A DNA stretch of 64,000 bases from an uncultured Synechococcales cyanobacterium (GCA_903897715.1 CAIUCS010000033.1:1-64000), one strand, 5' to 3'. Counted from the first letter of the stretch, positions 24,203 through 32,580 are shown. Translations and numbers: made by a program. The notes: generated by a model from the sequence alone, not told the origin.

Positions 24203-25461
24203 CAATCCATACTCCCTAGTGGCACAGAATCATCAAGCTTCAAAATTGCCTGGACTGCTGCATCCAAGGCGATCGCCACATGACTCCAGTGGGTACCGCC
24301 TTGGCAAAAGACCAAGTAGGGTTCTCGCATCGGACCATCAGCGGATAATTCAGAAGTACTACCATCAACAAATGTTCCCCCCGCCATAATCAACTGACTC
24401 TCGTACCCGGGCATAGCGGCGGGAACCGGATCTAGGTAAGACCCCACTGGAGAGTTTTGTTGAATGGCACGGCAAAATGCAATTAATTTCTCCGGTGACC
24501 CCAGTTGAACTGCTTGAATCACATCTCGACGGGGGCTGAAGGGGTCTGGTTTAACCGGATACCCTAATTGTTGGAAAACATGGGCAATTAAATGACTCCC
24601 TTTCATCGCCTCCCCAACCATTTGGGGTGCTAAAAATAAACCTTGAAACAACCAACGGTTTTGTTCAAATGTAGCTCCACCGCAACTACCAATCCCTGGG
24701 GCAGTCAACCGGCATGTCGCGGCTTCCACCAATTCTCTTTTACCTGCCACATATCCTCCCGCTGTCACAATGGTTCCTCCGGGATTTTTGATCATCGAGC
24801 CAGCAATCAGGTCAGCACCCACTTCAGGAGGCTCCCTGGTGTCACTAAATTCGCCATAACAATTATCAACGAAGCAAATAAGTTGGGGCTGCTGACGTTT
24901 GACAACGGCGATGATCTGGGCAATGTCTTCAATAGAAAGACTGGAGCGCCAAGAATATCCACAGGATCGTTGAATCAAGACCATCCGGGTTTGGGGTTGA
25001 ATTGCAGTATTGAGGGAAAACCAATCAACCTCACCTCTGCTTGTTAAGGGCACTTCACGGTAACTGATGCCAAAATCCTTCAAGGAACCCTGCCCGTCTC
25101 CCCGTAAACCAATTACCTCCTCTAACGTATCATAGGGAGCCCCTGCCACTGCCAACAACTCGTCCCCGGGGCGTAAAATACCAAACAACCCACAGGCAAT
25201 GGCATGGGTGCCTGAAACAAATTGAATCCGTACAGCTGCAGATGGCGCTCCCATCACCTGTGCAAAAACCTGATCCAATACTTGCCGCCCCAAGTCATCA
25301 TGCCCGTAACCACTGACACTCCCAAAGTGGTGAGACCCTACCCGTTGGGAACGAAAAGCAGTTAATATTTTAAATAAGTTTTTCTTAACTTGATGATCAA
25401 TCTCCCTAAAAATAGGCAGTAATTCTTTTTCTGCCTGGTGCACATATTCAGAATGACTCAT
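24202..25461 (-). CDS. methionine gamma-lyase-family PLP enzyme (aluminium-resistance protein family)
   Basis: A 419-residue fold-type I PLP enzyme of the Met_gamma_lyase family (PF06838 type). Visible are SGYGHDDLGRQVLDQVFAQV, QFVSGTHAIACGLFG, the LAVAGAPYDTLEEVIG loop, VDNCYGEF for the PLP pyridine contact, and the Schiff-base lysine in AGSMIKNPGGTIV. The C terminus has GTFVDGSTSELSADGPMREP. The natural substrate of this family is unclear despite its name. It is the first gene of the run leading to egtD and egtB, so a C-S lyase role in finishing ergothioneine is an attractive inference. The family is also widespread in cyanobacteria outside this context. Confidence 0.88.
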   Translation of the reverse strand: MSHSEYVHQAEKELLPIFREIDHQVKKNLFKILTAFRSQRVGSHHFGSVSGYGHDDLGRQVLDQVFAQVMGAPSAAVRIQFVSGTHAIACGLFGILRPGDELLAVAGAPYDTLEEVIGLRGDGQGSLKDFGISYREVPLTSRGEVDWFSLNTAIQPQTRMVLIQRSCGYSWRSSLSIEDIAQIIAVVKRQQPQLICFVDNCYGEFSDTREPPEVGADLIAGSMIKNPGGTIVTAGGYVAGKRELVEAATCRLTAPGIGSCGGATFEQNRWLFQGLFLAPQMVGEAMKGSHLIAHVFQQLGYPVKPDPFSPRRDVIQAVQLGSPEKLIAFCRAIQQNSPVGSYLDPVPAAMPGYESQLIMAGGTFVDGSTSELSADGPMREPYLVFCQGGTHWSHVAIALDAAVQAILKLDDSVPLGSMD

Positions 25462-25514
25462 TGGTTTTCATTCATGGAATTCAAGGGAATACTATAATTA
25501 GGTGGTGATAAAAA

Positions 25515-25705
25515 AGTAACTATCAGAGGGGTTCAAGGGGCGAAACCCCCAACCAATCCTTATTCTTACTTGTTTAAGACTAAGAGTACCCCAATTTTGC
25601 ACGTTTGCCCCTATCCCCTAACCCCTTCTCCCAAAAAAGAAGAAAGGGAACTGGATTGAGGGTATGAAGGCTGAAAAATTGGGATGCACCCTTAGGACTA
25701 CCTCT
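25515..25705 (+). repeat. dispersed repeat family C, copy 2, interrupted by a family B element
   Basis: The left part, AAGGGGCGAAACCCCC then AACCAATCCTTATTCTTACT and TGTTTAAGACTA, runs to 25582. The right part, TTAGGACTACC, resumes at 25692. The 109 bases between are a family B element. The repeat unit matches those at 10572-10650 and 48949-49013. Confidence 0.6.
25583..25691 (-). mobile_element. MITE-like element, family B, copy 3 (inverted, nested in repeat C)
   Basis: Starts AGAGTACCCCAATTTTGCAC and ends GAAAAATTGGGATGCACCC, the inverse of copy 1 at 7296-7401. It is flanked by TTAAGACTA (25574-25582) and TTAGGACTA (25692-25700), a 9-base duplication with one mismatch. There is no gene inside. 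The element sits in the middle of a family C repeat. Confidence 0.75.
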
Positions 25706-25983
25706 CATTACTATGGATTTGATTCGATTGATTCCTCGCCATAATACGGCGGTTTTTAAAGTTTACCCACCAAATGTATAAACCAATGCAAAAAAATAGC
25801 AGTAAACCTTACGTGAATCACAATCTTTCCCATAAAATAAATGAAAGACTGTGTCCTGCACTCTTTTGAACATTGGTTTACAAGGGGTTAACTTACTGAA
25901 AACTTAATATTTTAAATGTAAAGTATAATAAGTTTGCTATTTATTGTCGTAAAAACCAACCCGTCCACTATCGAGATTGTTGA
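25706..25983 (+). promoter_or_regulatory. upstream region of the desaturase gene
   Basis: An AT-rich stretch holding TATAAT at 25924-25929, 55 bases before the desaturase start, a candidate -10 box. No convincing -35 is seen. A stem-like region CCAATGCAAA to CATTGGTTTA lies upstream. I find no gene in this stretch. Confidence 0.4.
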
Positions 25984-26817
25984 ATGACTGTTGCCACTTC
26001 GCCCAAGCTTAACCTGTCCTGGTCAATCATCCTTTTCATGGCTATTGTTCATCTAGGAGCTCTTTTCGCCCTGCTTCCTAGTAACTTGAACTGGAACGCA
26101 TTTTGTTTAATGTTGCTTTTACACTGGATTACTGGCTGTCTGGGGATCACCCTGGGATTCCATCGTTTAGTTGCCCATCGAAGCTTTCAGACTCCTCGAT
26201 GGCTTGAGTATTTGTTGGTTTTCTTTGGTTGCTTGGCGTGTCAAAGTGGTCCGATTGAATGGATTGGCTTACATCGACACCATCACCTCTATTCTGACCA
26301 AATGGTCGATCATCATGATTCAGGAAAGGGGTTTTGGTGGAGTCATATTCTGTGGATGTTTTATGAGGTTCCTGCCAAAAAAGAAGTCTCCAAATTCACA
26401 AAAGATATTGCCCATGATCCCTTCTACCAGTTTTTAGAAGCCTACTTTTTACCCATTCAAATCACATTTGCGATTATTTTATATCTGCTGGGTGGCTGGT
26501 CTTTTGTGGTTTGGGGTATTTTTATGCGGCTGGTGTTGGTTTATCACTGTACTTGGTTTGTAAACAGTGCCACCCATAAATTTGGTTACCGTACCTATGA
26601 TGCTGGTGACCGGTCTACCAATTGTTGGTGGGTGGCTATACTGACCTATGGGGAAGGGTGGCATAATAATCACCATGCCTTTCAATACTCAGCACGCCAT
26701 GGATTAAACTGGTGGGAGTTTGATTTGACCTGGTTAATTATTAAGCTTCTTGAATTCTTCGGGTTGGCAAGTAAAGTCAAACTCCCTGGTAAGGAAGCTG
26801 TGGAACTAAGATTATAG
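25984..26817 (+). CDS. desC: acyl-lipid/acyl-CoA delta-9 desaturase (DesC type)
   Basis: Membrane di-iron desaturase that puts the first double bond into C18 or C16 acyl chains, essential for membrane fluidity and cold acclimation in cyanobacteria. The 277-residue protein has the three histidine boxes in order: HRLVAHR near residue 60, HRHHHLYSD near 97, and GEGWHNNHHAF near 222. Four or so hydrophobic segments lie between. The box spacing fits DesC (delta-9) and not the DesA or DesB subfamilies, where the second and third boxes differ. An AT-rich upstream region with TATAAT suggests its own promoter. Confidence 0.92.
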   Translation: MTVATSPKLNLSWSIILFMAIVHLGALFALLPSNLNWNAFCLMLLLHWITGCLGITLGFHRLVAHRSFQTPRWLEYLLVFFGCLACQSGPIEWIGLHRHHHLYSDQMVDHHDSGKGFWWSHILWMFYEVPAKKEVSKFTKDIAHDPFYQFLEAYFLPIQITFAIILYLLGGWSFVVWGIFMRLVLVYHCTWFVNSATHKFGYRTYDAGDRSTNCWWVAILTYGEGWHNNHHAFQYSARHGLNWWEFDLTWLIIKLLEFFGLASKVKLPGKEAVELRL

Positions 26818-26839
26818 AATCTGTGTTTTTGGGTTCCCT

Positions 26840-27556
26840 ATGGATGATATACATAACATAATGGCAGCAGACTGCTGGTTTAGTCTTCATCCAAGCCACC
26901 CAATCCAATTCAACCAAAATCCCCAAGTGATTTTTTTAGATGCGGTTGGAACCTTGTTTGGAGTAAGGGGAACGGTGGGAATGATCTATGGGGCAGTGGC
27001 ATCTCAATTTGGGGTTCAAGCCGAAGTTGCTGATTTGGATCGGAGCTTTGCCCTGCAATGGACTAAAGCTTCCCCCATGGCATTTGGTCAATTGACAGGT
27101 GCTACTTTAGCTGAGGCTGAGGTAAATTGGTGGTATGGAATTGTTTTTTCCATTTTTCAACAATTGGATTTGGTCAATCAATTTTCTGACTTTCCTGCCT
27201 TTTTTAGAACTTTATACCATTATTTTGCCTCCCCAGAGCCCTGGTTTGTGTATGATGATGTCATTCCTTCCTTAGTTGAGTGGCAATCTGCGGGGATTGA
27301 ATTGGGAATCATTTCTAATTTCGATTCTCGACTTATCCCCCTTTTACAGTCCCTTAACCTGTCCCACCATTTTAAGTCTGTCACCTATTCCACTGGTGTT
27401 GGCAAAGCCAAGCCTGCCATGGAACTATTTCAAGTAGCACTAGCAACTCACCATTGCTGCCCCCAAAATGCCTGGCACATTGGAGATAGTGTTAAGGAAG
27501 ATTACATTGGAGCTACCGCTGCGGGACTACGGGGTATCTGGTTACAGCGAAATTGA
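26840..27556 (+). CDS. HAD-superfamily hydrolase (subfamily IA)
   Basis: A probable phosphatase with the four HAD motifs: I in VIFLDAVGTLFGV (Asp about 32; the second Asp of DxD is replaced by Val-Gly, DAVGT), II in GIISNFDSRL, III lysine in GVGKAKPAMELF, and IV in WHIGDSVKEDYIGA. The cap domain lies between residues 45 and 130. The DAVGTL form of motif I is common in the REG-2/HDHD3-like subgroup. The gene starts 22 bases after the desaturase gene and may be co-transcribed. The substrate is unknown. Confidence 0.85.
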   Translation: MDDIHNIMAADCWFSLHPSHPIQFNQNPQVIFLDAVGTLFGVRGTVGMIYGAVASQFGVQAEVADLDRSFALQWTKASPMAFGQLTGATLAEAEVNWWYGIVFSIFQQLDLVNQFSDFPAFFRTLYHYFASPEPWFVYDDVIPSLVEWQSAGIELGIISNFDSRLIPLLQSLNLSHHFKSVTYSTGVGKAKPAMELFQVALATHHCCPQNAWHIGDSVKEDYIGATAAGLRGIWLQRN

Positions 27557-27604
27557 TAGATTAGGTCAATTTCTCTCTAACGTGCGGTTTAATAGATAGT
27601 TGGT

Positions 27605-27676
27605 GCGGGCGTAATTCAGTGGTAGAATGTCAGCTTCCCAAGCTGAACGTCGTGGGTTCGAGTCCCATCGCCCGCT
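27605..27676 (+). tRNA. tRNA-Gly (anticodon CCC)
   Basis: Acceptor stem GCGGGCG (27605-27611) pairs fully with CGCCCGC (27669-27675); U27676 is the discriminator. The D-loop has AGTGGTAGA. The anticodon stem TCAGC/GCTGA encloses loop TTCCCAA, giving anticodon CCC that reads GGG. The T-arm is GTGGG-TTCGAGT-CCCAT. CCA is not encoded. Confidence 0.95.
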
Positions 27677-27713
27677 TTTGAGGTATGAAGTTTAAATCCA
27701 AGGGAATTTTGCC

Positions 27714-28319
27714 ATGGTCGTCATCATACCCTCCCTGCTTCTTCCTAAGGTATTGAGTATGTTCCGTAAACCCCAGCGGTCTTGGTCTCGTCCAATTGCT
27801 GGCAGACGTATGTTCCGTAAGTCTGGAAGGATGCGTTCAAGCCATTTGGCTGCCATTGTACTTCCCGACCGAGATGCCGCAATGAGCGGATACCGATTGC
27901 TACAACACCATGGTATTTCTCCAGAACATATTGCAATTGTGGGTTATGGCTATAACACGCCGGAACAGGTGGGAATATTAAGACCACTCGACCATGGGAT
28001 TCAATTTGCCAATCGTACTGTTGTCCATGGATGGGGATTTGGTTTTGCCGTAGGTTTGGTTTTTGTGGTAGTGATTTTACTAGGGGGGATACCCATGACA
28101 GGGCAGCTGTTGATTATCATTCCCCTACTGGGCATAACGTTTGGTTTTCTGTCAGCTATGGCAGGCAGTATTGTTGGGTTTTGTGGCGAGGGTTATTTTT
28201 CTGGGTTATGCCGTTTTCAATTAAGACAGGGGCGGTACTTAATCATGATTGAGGGGACCGAAAAATTGGTGATCCGGGGACAGGATATTTTAGGAGAGTT
28301 TTGGAGTCTGAAAATTTGA
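27714..28319 (+). CDS. membrane protein with general-stress (YflT-like) N-terminal domain
   Basis: A 201-residue protein with a basic N terminus rich in Arg/Ser. It continues with a domain beginning AAIVLPDRDAAMSGYRLLQH and HGISPEHIAIVGYG, resembling the heat-induced stress/YflT or low-temperature-induced type. Two adjacent glycine-rich hydrophobic hairpins (GFGFAVGLVFVVVILLGGIP and LLIIIPLLGITFGFLSAMAG) form a DUF1269-like membrane insert, and a soluble C-terminal stretch follows. The true start may be an internal ATG, as the first 35 residues look unconserved. No enzymatic motif. The next gene begins one base after its stop, so translation is likely coupled. Confidence 0.65.
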   Translation: MVVIIPSLLLPKVLSMFRKPQRSWSRPIAGRRMFRKSGRMRSSHLAAIVLPDRDAAMSGYRLLQHHGISPEHIAIVGYGYNTPEQVGILRPLDHGIQFANRTVVHGWGFGFAVGLVFVVVILLGGIPMTGQLLIIIPLLGITFGFLSAMAGSIVGFCGEGYFSGLCRFQLRQGRYLIMIEGTEKLVIRGQDILGEFWSLKI

Positions 28320-28320
28320 T

Positions 28321-28893
28321 GTGATGATGTTACCTGTCCATACCCAAAAAGCAAATCTTCGACAAACCTTACTACCACAACGGAGATCCCTGCCAAAGGC
28401 AGATTGGCACAGTCGTAGTCAGGCGATATGTGCCCATCTCCAAAGAAATGATTGTTTTAACCAAGCCCGCACCATCCTCTCTTATTTTAGTTTTCATCAA
28501 GAACCCTGCCTGTACTCCCTAATTCAATTGCCGAAAGTCTGGGGTTTCCCTCGTTGTGTGGGTTCATCGTTGGTCTGGCATCAGTGGTCTATAGGGCTTC
28601 CATTACAAGTAGGGAAATACGGCATTCCAGAACCTGACCCTAACCTTCCATTGGTTGAATCAACTCAAGCTGACTTAATATTAGTGCCGGCTATCGGGTG
28701 TGATCATCGTGGGTACCGGTTGGGATACGGAGGTGGCTACTATGATCGATTGATGGGTGAATCATCATGGGAAAAAAAAATGACCATTGGCATCATTTTT
28801 GAATTTGCCTATTTGCCAGAGTTGCCCGTTGACCCGTGGGATCAACCCCTTTCCCTGGTGTGTACAGAACTGGGAATTAGAAATTGTCGTTGA
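28321..28893 (+). CDS. 5-formyltetrahydrofolate cyclo-ligase
   Basis: Converts 5-formyl-THF to 5,10-methenyl-THF using ATP, salvaging a dead-end folate. The 190-residue protein has the family's N-terminal LRQTLLPQRRSLPKADWHSR, a substrate loop FPRCVG, and the diagnostic phosphate-binding motif AIGCDHRGYRLGYGGGYYDR near residues 123-142. The frame opens GTG ATG ATG, so the start could be any of the first three codons (28321, 28324, 28327). It lies directly after the stress-domain membrane gene, and a TnpB remnant follows immediately on the opposite strand. Confidence 0.93.
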   Translation: MMMLPVHTQKANLRQTLLPQRRSLPKADWHSRSQAICAHLQRNDCFNQARTILSYFSFHQEPCLYSLIQLPKVWGFPRCVGSSLVWHQWSIGLPLQVGKYGIPEPDPNLPLVESTQADLILVPAIGCDHRGYRLGYGGGYYDRLMGESSWEKKMTIGIIFEFAYLPELPVDPWDQPLSLVCTELGIRNCR

Positions 28894-28894
28894 C

Positions 28895-29218
28895 ACTCTT
28901 TTGACATACTCACCGGGCTGAAGCCACGGTGATTCTTGACAGTTGACAGCAACTAGCCTCCGAAGAGGTCTTACAGTCGCTCCCCGTCCGTTGAGAGTCT
29001 CCCAATGCCCTATGGTGACTTTGTTCTATATTCTTTGCTGCATTCTCATCCCAGTCGTGTTTAGTGTTACAAATTCAGGCATCGAACCGATGTGCTAATT
29101 TCTTCTGGGGGTCGCCAACTCTACAGTTATGCTTGGAGTAATGAGGACTTTCAGCGTTTTCACCATTACTCATGACCGCAAACGTTTTTATCCCTAAGTC
29201 AATTGCAACACCCCATAA
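28895..29218 (-). pseudogene. second TnpB (IS200/IS605) remnant with its right-end hairpin
   Basis: Starting at the stop codon of the glycosyltransferase gene, the minus strand reads GVAIDLGIKTFAVMSNGENA and ESPHYSK, the RuvC-I region. After a large deletion and frame change comes ICNTKHDWDENAAKNI, the RuvC-III region just past the zinc ribbon. It ends with TLNGRGATVRPLRRL. A hairpin at 28911-28931 has outer arm CACCG/CGGTG, an extra T, inner arm GGCT/AGCC and loop TC. This TnpB is a different subtype from the one at 15209-15815. It is non-functional. Confidence 0.85.
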
Positions 29219-30361
29219 TTAGGCAGTGCTTAATTGATGCTTTTGCTGGATTAAGCTTCCATACAAGGATTCAATTTGGGTAATATTTTGGCTGAGGGTG
29301 TAACGTTCCAAAACCCGTTGACGAGCTTTAAAGCCCATAATACTTGATAATTCTGGTTGGTCACGAAGTACAGGGAGGAGAATCCGCAATTGAGAGAGTA
29401 CTCTTTGGGGGTCAAGTACAATTCCAGCCCCACCTTCAATTGCTTCTCCATCGGCACCGGCATCGGTTGCCAAACACGCCACCCCACAGGACATGGCTTC
29501 GAGGAGAGATAGGGACAATCCTTCCACTAAGGAAGGCAGAATGAACACATCTGCACTTTGAAGAATTTCAATACGTCGATTTTCATCCCCCACAAACCCT
29601 AACCAGTGGATGCCAAGGTCTGCTCCATAGAACAGCTTTAATGAAGATTTGAGTGGACCATCCCCCACAATTACCAGATGGGAGTTTGGTCCCATTTCAG
29701 CTTTTTTCCAAGCCTTCACCATGGGTTCTATATTTTTTTCAAGGGCAATTCGTCCCTGATAAACAAAGAGGCGATCGCATCGGATTTCAGTTTTGAAACC
29801 AGAATAGCCAGGACAATACTTATGGGTATTCACGCCATTGGGAATTACCACCACCCGATCCATGGGCACTCCCAACCGTACCAATAAATCCTGTTGAATG
29901 CGGGAGAAAACAATCACCCGATCATAATTGGCTAGGAATGGAGCATAAAGCTGGTACATCAAATGTTGGGTGCCAGAAGTAAGATTGCGTAACTTCCGGT
30001 CAAAGGGAGGATGAAAGGTTGCCACTAAGGGCAGGTTCAGTTCATCACAGATTTCTGGTAGGACAAAATCAAGGGGGGACAGAGTTAGTGACGCATGGAC
30101 AACATCAGGACGGAGTTGACGAAGGGATGAAGCAAGAATTTTACTCGACTTAAACGAAGGAATGGTATAAATCTGAGATTTATACAGGCAAGGGATGGGA
30201 ACTTCCCCCAATTCCCGGTGGAGGTCTTCTTGGGAATCCTCTTGGGCAAAATGAAGGAAACTAACGTCATAACCCCGATCTAATAAGGCGTTGGTCACCT
30301 CTCGGCTGTAGGTAACATTGCCACAAAAAGGTGATTTTTTGCCTAGCCAAGCAATATGCAT
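29219..30361 (-). CDS. GT4-family glycosyltransferase
   Basis: GT-B fold retaining glycosyltransferase of 380 residues. The N-terminal domain starts MHIAWLGKKSPFCGNVTYSR. The C-terminal nucleotide-sugar domain has RLFVYQGRIALEKNIEPMV, VIVGDGPLKSSL, WLGFVGDENRRIEIL and the EX7E motif ILPSLVEGLSLSLLEAMSCG. The donor and acceptor are not predictable; related cyanobacterial enzymes act in glycolipid or polysaccharide synthesis. A TnpB relic begins right at its stop codon, so the C-terminal tail (QQKHQLSTA) may have been altered by the insertion. Confidence 0.88.
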   Translation of the reverse strand: MHIAWLGKKSPFCGNVTYSREVTNALLDRGYDVSFLHFAQEDSQEDLHRELGEVPIPCLYKSQIYTIPSFKSSKILASSLRQLRPDVVHASLTLSPLDFVLPEICDELNLPLVATFHPPFDRKLRNLTSGTQHLMYQLYAPFLANYDRVIVFSRIQQDLLVRLGVPMDRVVVIPNGVNTHKYCPGYSGFKTEIRCDRLFVYQGRIALEKNIEPMVKAWKKAEMGPNSHLVIVGDGPLKSSLKLFYGADLGIHWLGFVGDENRRIEILQSADVFILPSLVEGLSLSLLEAMSCGVACLATDAGADGEAIEGGAGIVLDPQRVLSQLRILLPVLRDQPELSSIMGFKARQRVLERYTLSQNITQIESLYGSLIQQKHQLSTA

Positions 30362-30522
30362 GGAAGTTAACCTGAACCATCAATAGTCTTTAAGTGTTCA
30401 TGAGTCTGAAGATTTTACAATTTTTGTCAACTTGTATGACTAAAACATAGATGAAATTCATCCTGTCTTGCAAACATCACTCACTTTAATATTACAGAAT
30501 ATTGCTGATTTTTTTAGTATTT

Positions 30523-32205
30523 TTAAGGTTTTTGTGAAGTTGGTAAAGAAATTTGCCAACTTAACAGACTGCCAATTGTGGAAAGTGCTGCCAATCCAAG
30601 AAAAACAGTTCGAAATCCGAGAAAAGTCTCTGATACCCCCGCCAATGCCAAAGGCAGGCTAAGGGCAATATTAACAAGGTTGTTTTGCAGCCCAAATACT
30701 TTTCCACGCATCTCCAATGCCGTTTCCTGTTGGATAAGGGTTTGTAAGGGTATGGCAATTAACGCCGAAAATGCTCCAATGGTGGCAAGTAGGATTAGGG
30801 CGGGCAGTAGATGTTGACCAAACAAGCCTAAGCCAGCTAGGGCACCTGCTAAACCAATGGATCCATAAAGGCTTAAACGAGAGTGGGAACCAGTTTGTCC
30901 CCCATGACCAATGATGGCTGCACTACTGGCCATTCCAACTCCACCAGCGGCTAACAGAAATCCGAACTGAGAGGATTTAATTTCAGGAATGATTTCAGCC
31001 ATCCTTACGGATAAAACAGCAATGGCAGCAAAGATTGAATACAGACCAATTAATTGAACCAATGCCGCTCGCAATCTCCTTGTTTCTCCTAAATAGCGTA
31101 TTCCCTCCCATAGATCTTCAAAAATATGGGTGGATCGTTGAAGAACTATAGTTTCTTTTTCACTGATCTTTAATAGTAGCAGTAACAATCCAGCAACTAA
31201 GTAACCACCACCAACTACGATTTCCTTACCACTGTTGATCCCCATCTGAGAAAAGAGGGTATCGGCGATCGCCAGAGTTGGTTCCCCAATTGCCAGTCCC
31301 ACAATCACGGAAGCCATCATGGTTGTTGCATAGAGGGAATTGGCTGATAGTAAATGTTGGGGGGCAACCAAGAGGGGTATTGCCGATTGTTCAGCGGGGG
31401 CAAAAAACTGGGTTAGGGTAGATACCAACAGCGTCACCAGCACCAGTACCATAAAATTGAGAGGGATGGTGCCCACTACTACCGAATGACCGGAAACCCA
31501 TAGAAAAAAAGGTAAGCCCAAGACTAATAATCCCCGTAGTAAGTTAGTGACTACTAAAACTAACCGTTTGGGCCATCGGTCAACAAACGCTCCGGCAATG
31601 GAGCCAAAGAGTACTGCGGGGACAGTAAAGGCAATCATGATGGAAGAAACCCACCCACTAATGGATTGGTCTTGGGATTGAAAAAGGCTGTCAATCAATG
31701 CAATCATCAAAACCAAGTAAACCTTATCCGCAAGTTGGGAAAAAACCTGTCCACTCCAAAGGGTCAAAAAGTTGGGATTACGCAGTACGGGTAAAAATCC
31801 AGATTCAGTGGCAGATGCTTCTGTGTGAGGATGGGAAATAGGATCCGTAAGGTCTAGGGGTGGATGGTTGGCAAGACCATTTGAATGATCCATAGAATTG
31901 GTCAGTTCCCCGACTGGAATGGATGGTACATTCCCATCCGATGTCAGAGTTGGGGTTGGATGCGGGGGGATAAAACCATTCTCTCTGTTGGGGAGTAGAC
32001 GTTCAGTCTGAGGAAAAGCTGGGTTGACTCCATAGTTGGCTTCTAAACCTGAACCAAGATGACCACCAGATTCCAAATCTGTCTCAAAGTATGAATCTGT
32101 GAGCATTGGAAAGGAAGGAATAGGGTCTGACAACTTGGTCATCATTGAATTACCAGATAAAGTAGTAGGAATTAACAGTGAACTTGACACCCTTCCGATG
32201 CTCAC
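30523..32205 (-). CDS. MFS transporter with long N-terminal extension
   Basis: A 560-residue MFS_3-type exporter. The transporter core begins near residue 145 (LTLWSGQVFSQLADKVYLVL) and contains FVDRWPKRL, LTQFFAPAEQSAIPLLV and MRGKVFGLQNNLVNIALSLP, each matching the 409-residue paralogue at 9347-10576. The first 140 residues are hydrophilic and rich in Pro, Ser, Asn and Gly, with no recognisable domain. The start is GTG at 32205 or the ATG pair at 32145; neither has a good ribosome binding site, so the extension may be shorter in vivo. Confidence 0.85.
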   Translation of the reverse strand: MSIGRVSSSLLIPTTLSGNSMMTKLSDPIPSFPMLTDSYFETDLESGGHLGSGLEANYGVNPAFPQTERLLPNRENGFIPPHPTPTLTSDGNVPSIPVGELTNSMDHSNGLANHPPLDLTDPISHPHTEASATESGFLPVLRNPNFLTLWSGQVFSQLADKVYLVLMIALIDSLFQSQDQSISGWVSSIMIAFTVPAVLFGSIAGAFVDRWPKRLVLVVTNLLRGLLVLGLPFFLWVSGHSVVVGTIPLNFMVLVLVTLLVSTLTQFFAPAEQSAIPLLVAPQHLLSANSLYATTMMASVIVGLAIGEPTLAIADTLFSQMGINSGKEIVVGGGYLVAGLLLLLLKISEKETIVLQRSTHIFEDLWEGIRYLGETRRLRAALVQLIGLYSIFAAIAVLSVRMAEIIPEIKSSQFGFLLAAGGVGMASSAAIIGHGGQTGSHSRLSLYGSIGLAGALAGLGLFGQHLLPALILLATIGAFSALIAIPLQTLIQQETALEMRGKVFGLQNNLVNIALSLPLALAGVSETFLGFRTVFLGLAALSTIGSLLSWQISLPTSQKP

Positions 32206-32313
32206 CCTAGGGGGTAGAGTGGGGGTTTCCCTTCCTCGCGGTTGGTTTTTCTTGCTTCAATTGACCGAACATTTACCCCAGTTTTTCTAGTTTTTTTGTT
32301 TTGCAAGGGCAGG

Positions 32314-32580
32314 CTACCCAATCAACGCTACTATACCAGTGAAGTATCTGGGTTTCCCAGCCAAACCTTGGATAGACTCGGTTAGTTGCAGGTCAAATTC
32401 AACATGTTTGCATTCTAACAGATTTATGCTGCCTGCCAGAACCCACCCATAGTGGGGCACGACATCGAATACCTTAATGGTAGCGGAAAGTCCAGGGATC
32501 CTGTGTTGAAAAAGACCAGAACTGATAGCCTCCTTACTAAAGGAAGCATCGCTTATTCGGACAGTGACCCAGAAAAACAA
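32314..32580 (-). CDS. possible small protein overlapping the recO end
   Basis: An 88-codon frame that begins 28 bases inside the 3' end of recO and reads on the same strand. The product (for example IKVFDVVPHYGWVLAGSINL) has a plausible amino-acid composition, but I recognise no family. No independent ribosome binding site stands out; translation could be coupled to recO. It could equally be a chance frame in the 347-base gap between recO and the MFS gene. Confidence 0.3.
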   Translation of the reverse strand: MFFWVTVRISDASFSKEAISSGLFQHRIPGLSATIKVFDVVPHYGWVLAGSINLLECKHVEFDLQLTESIQGLAGKPRYFTGIVALIG

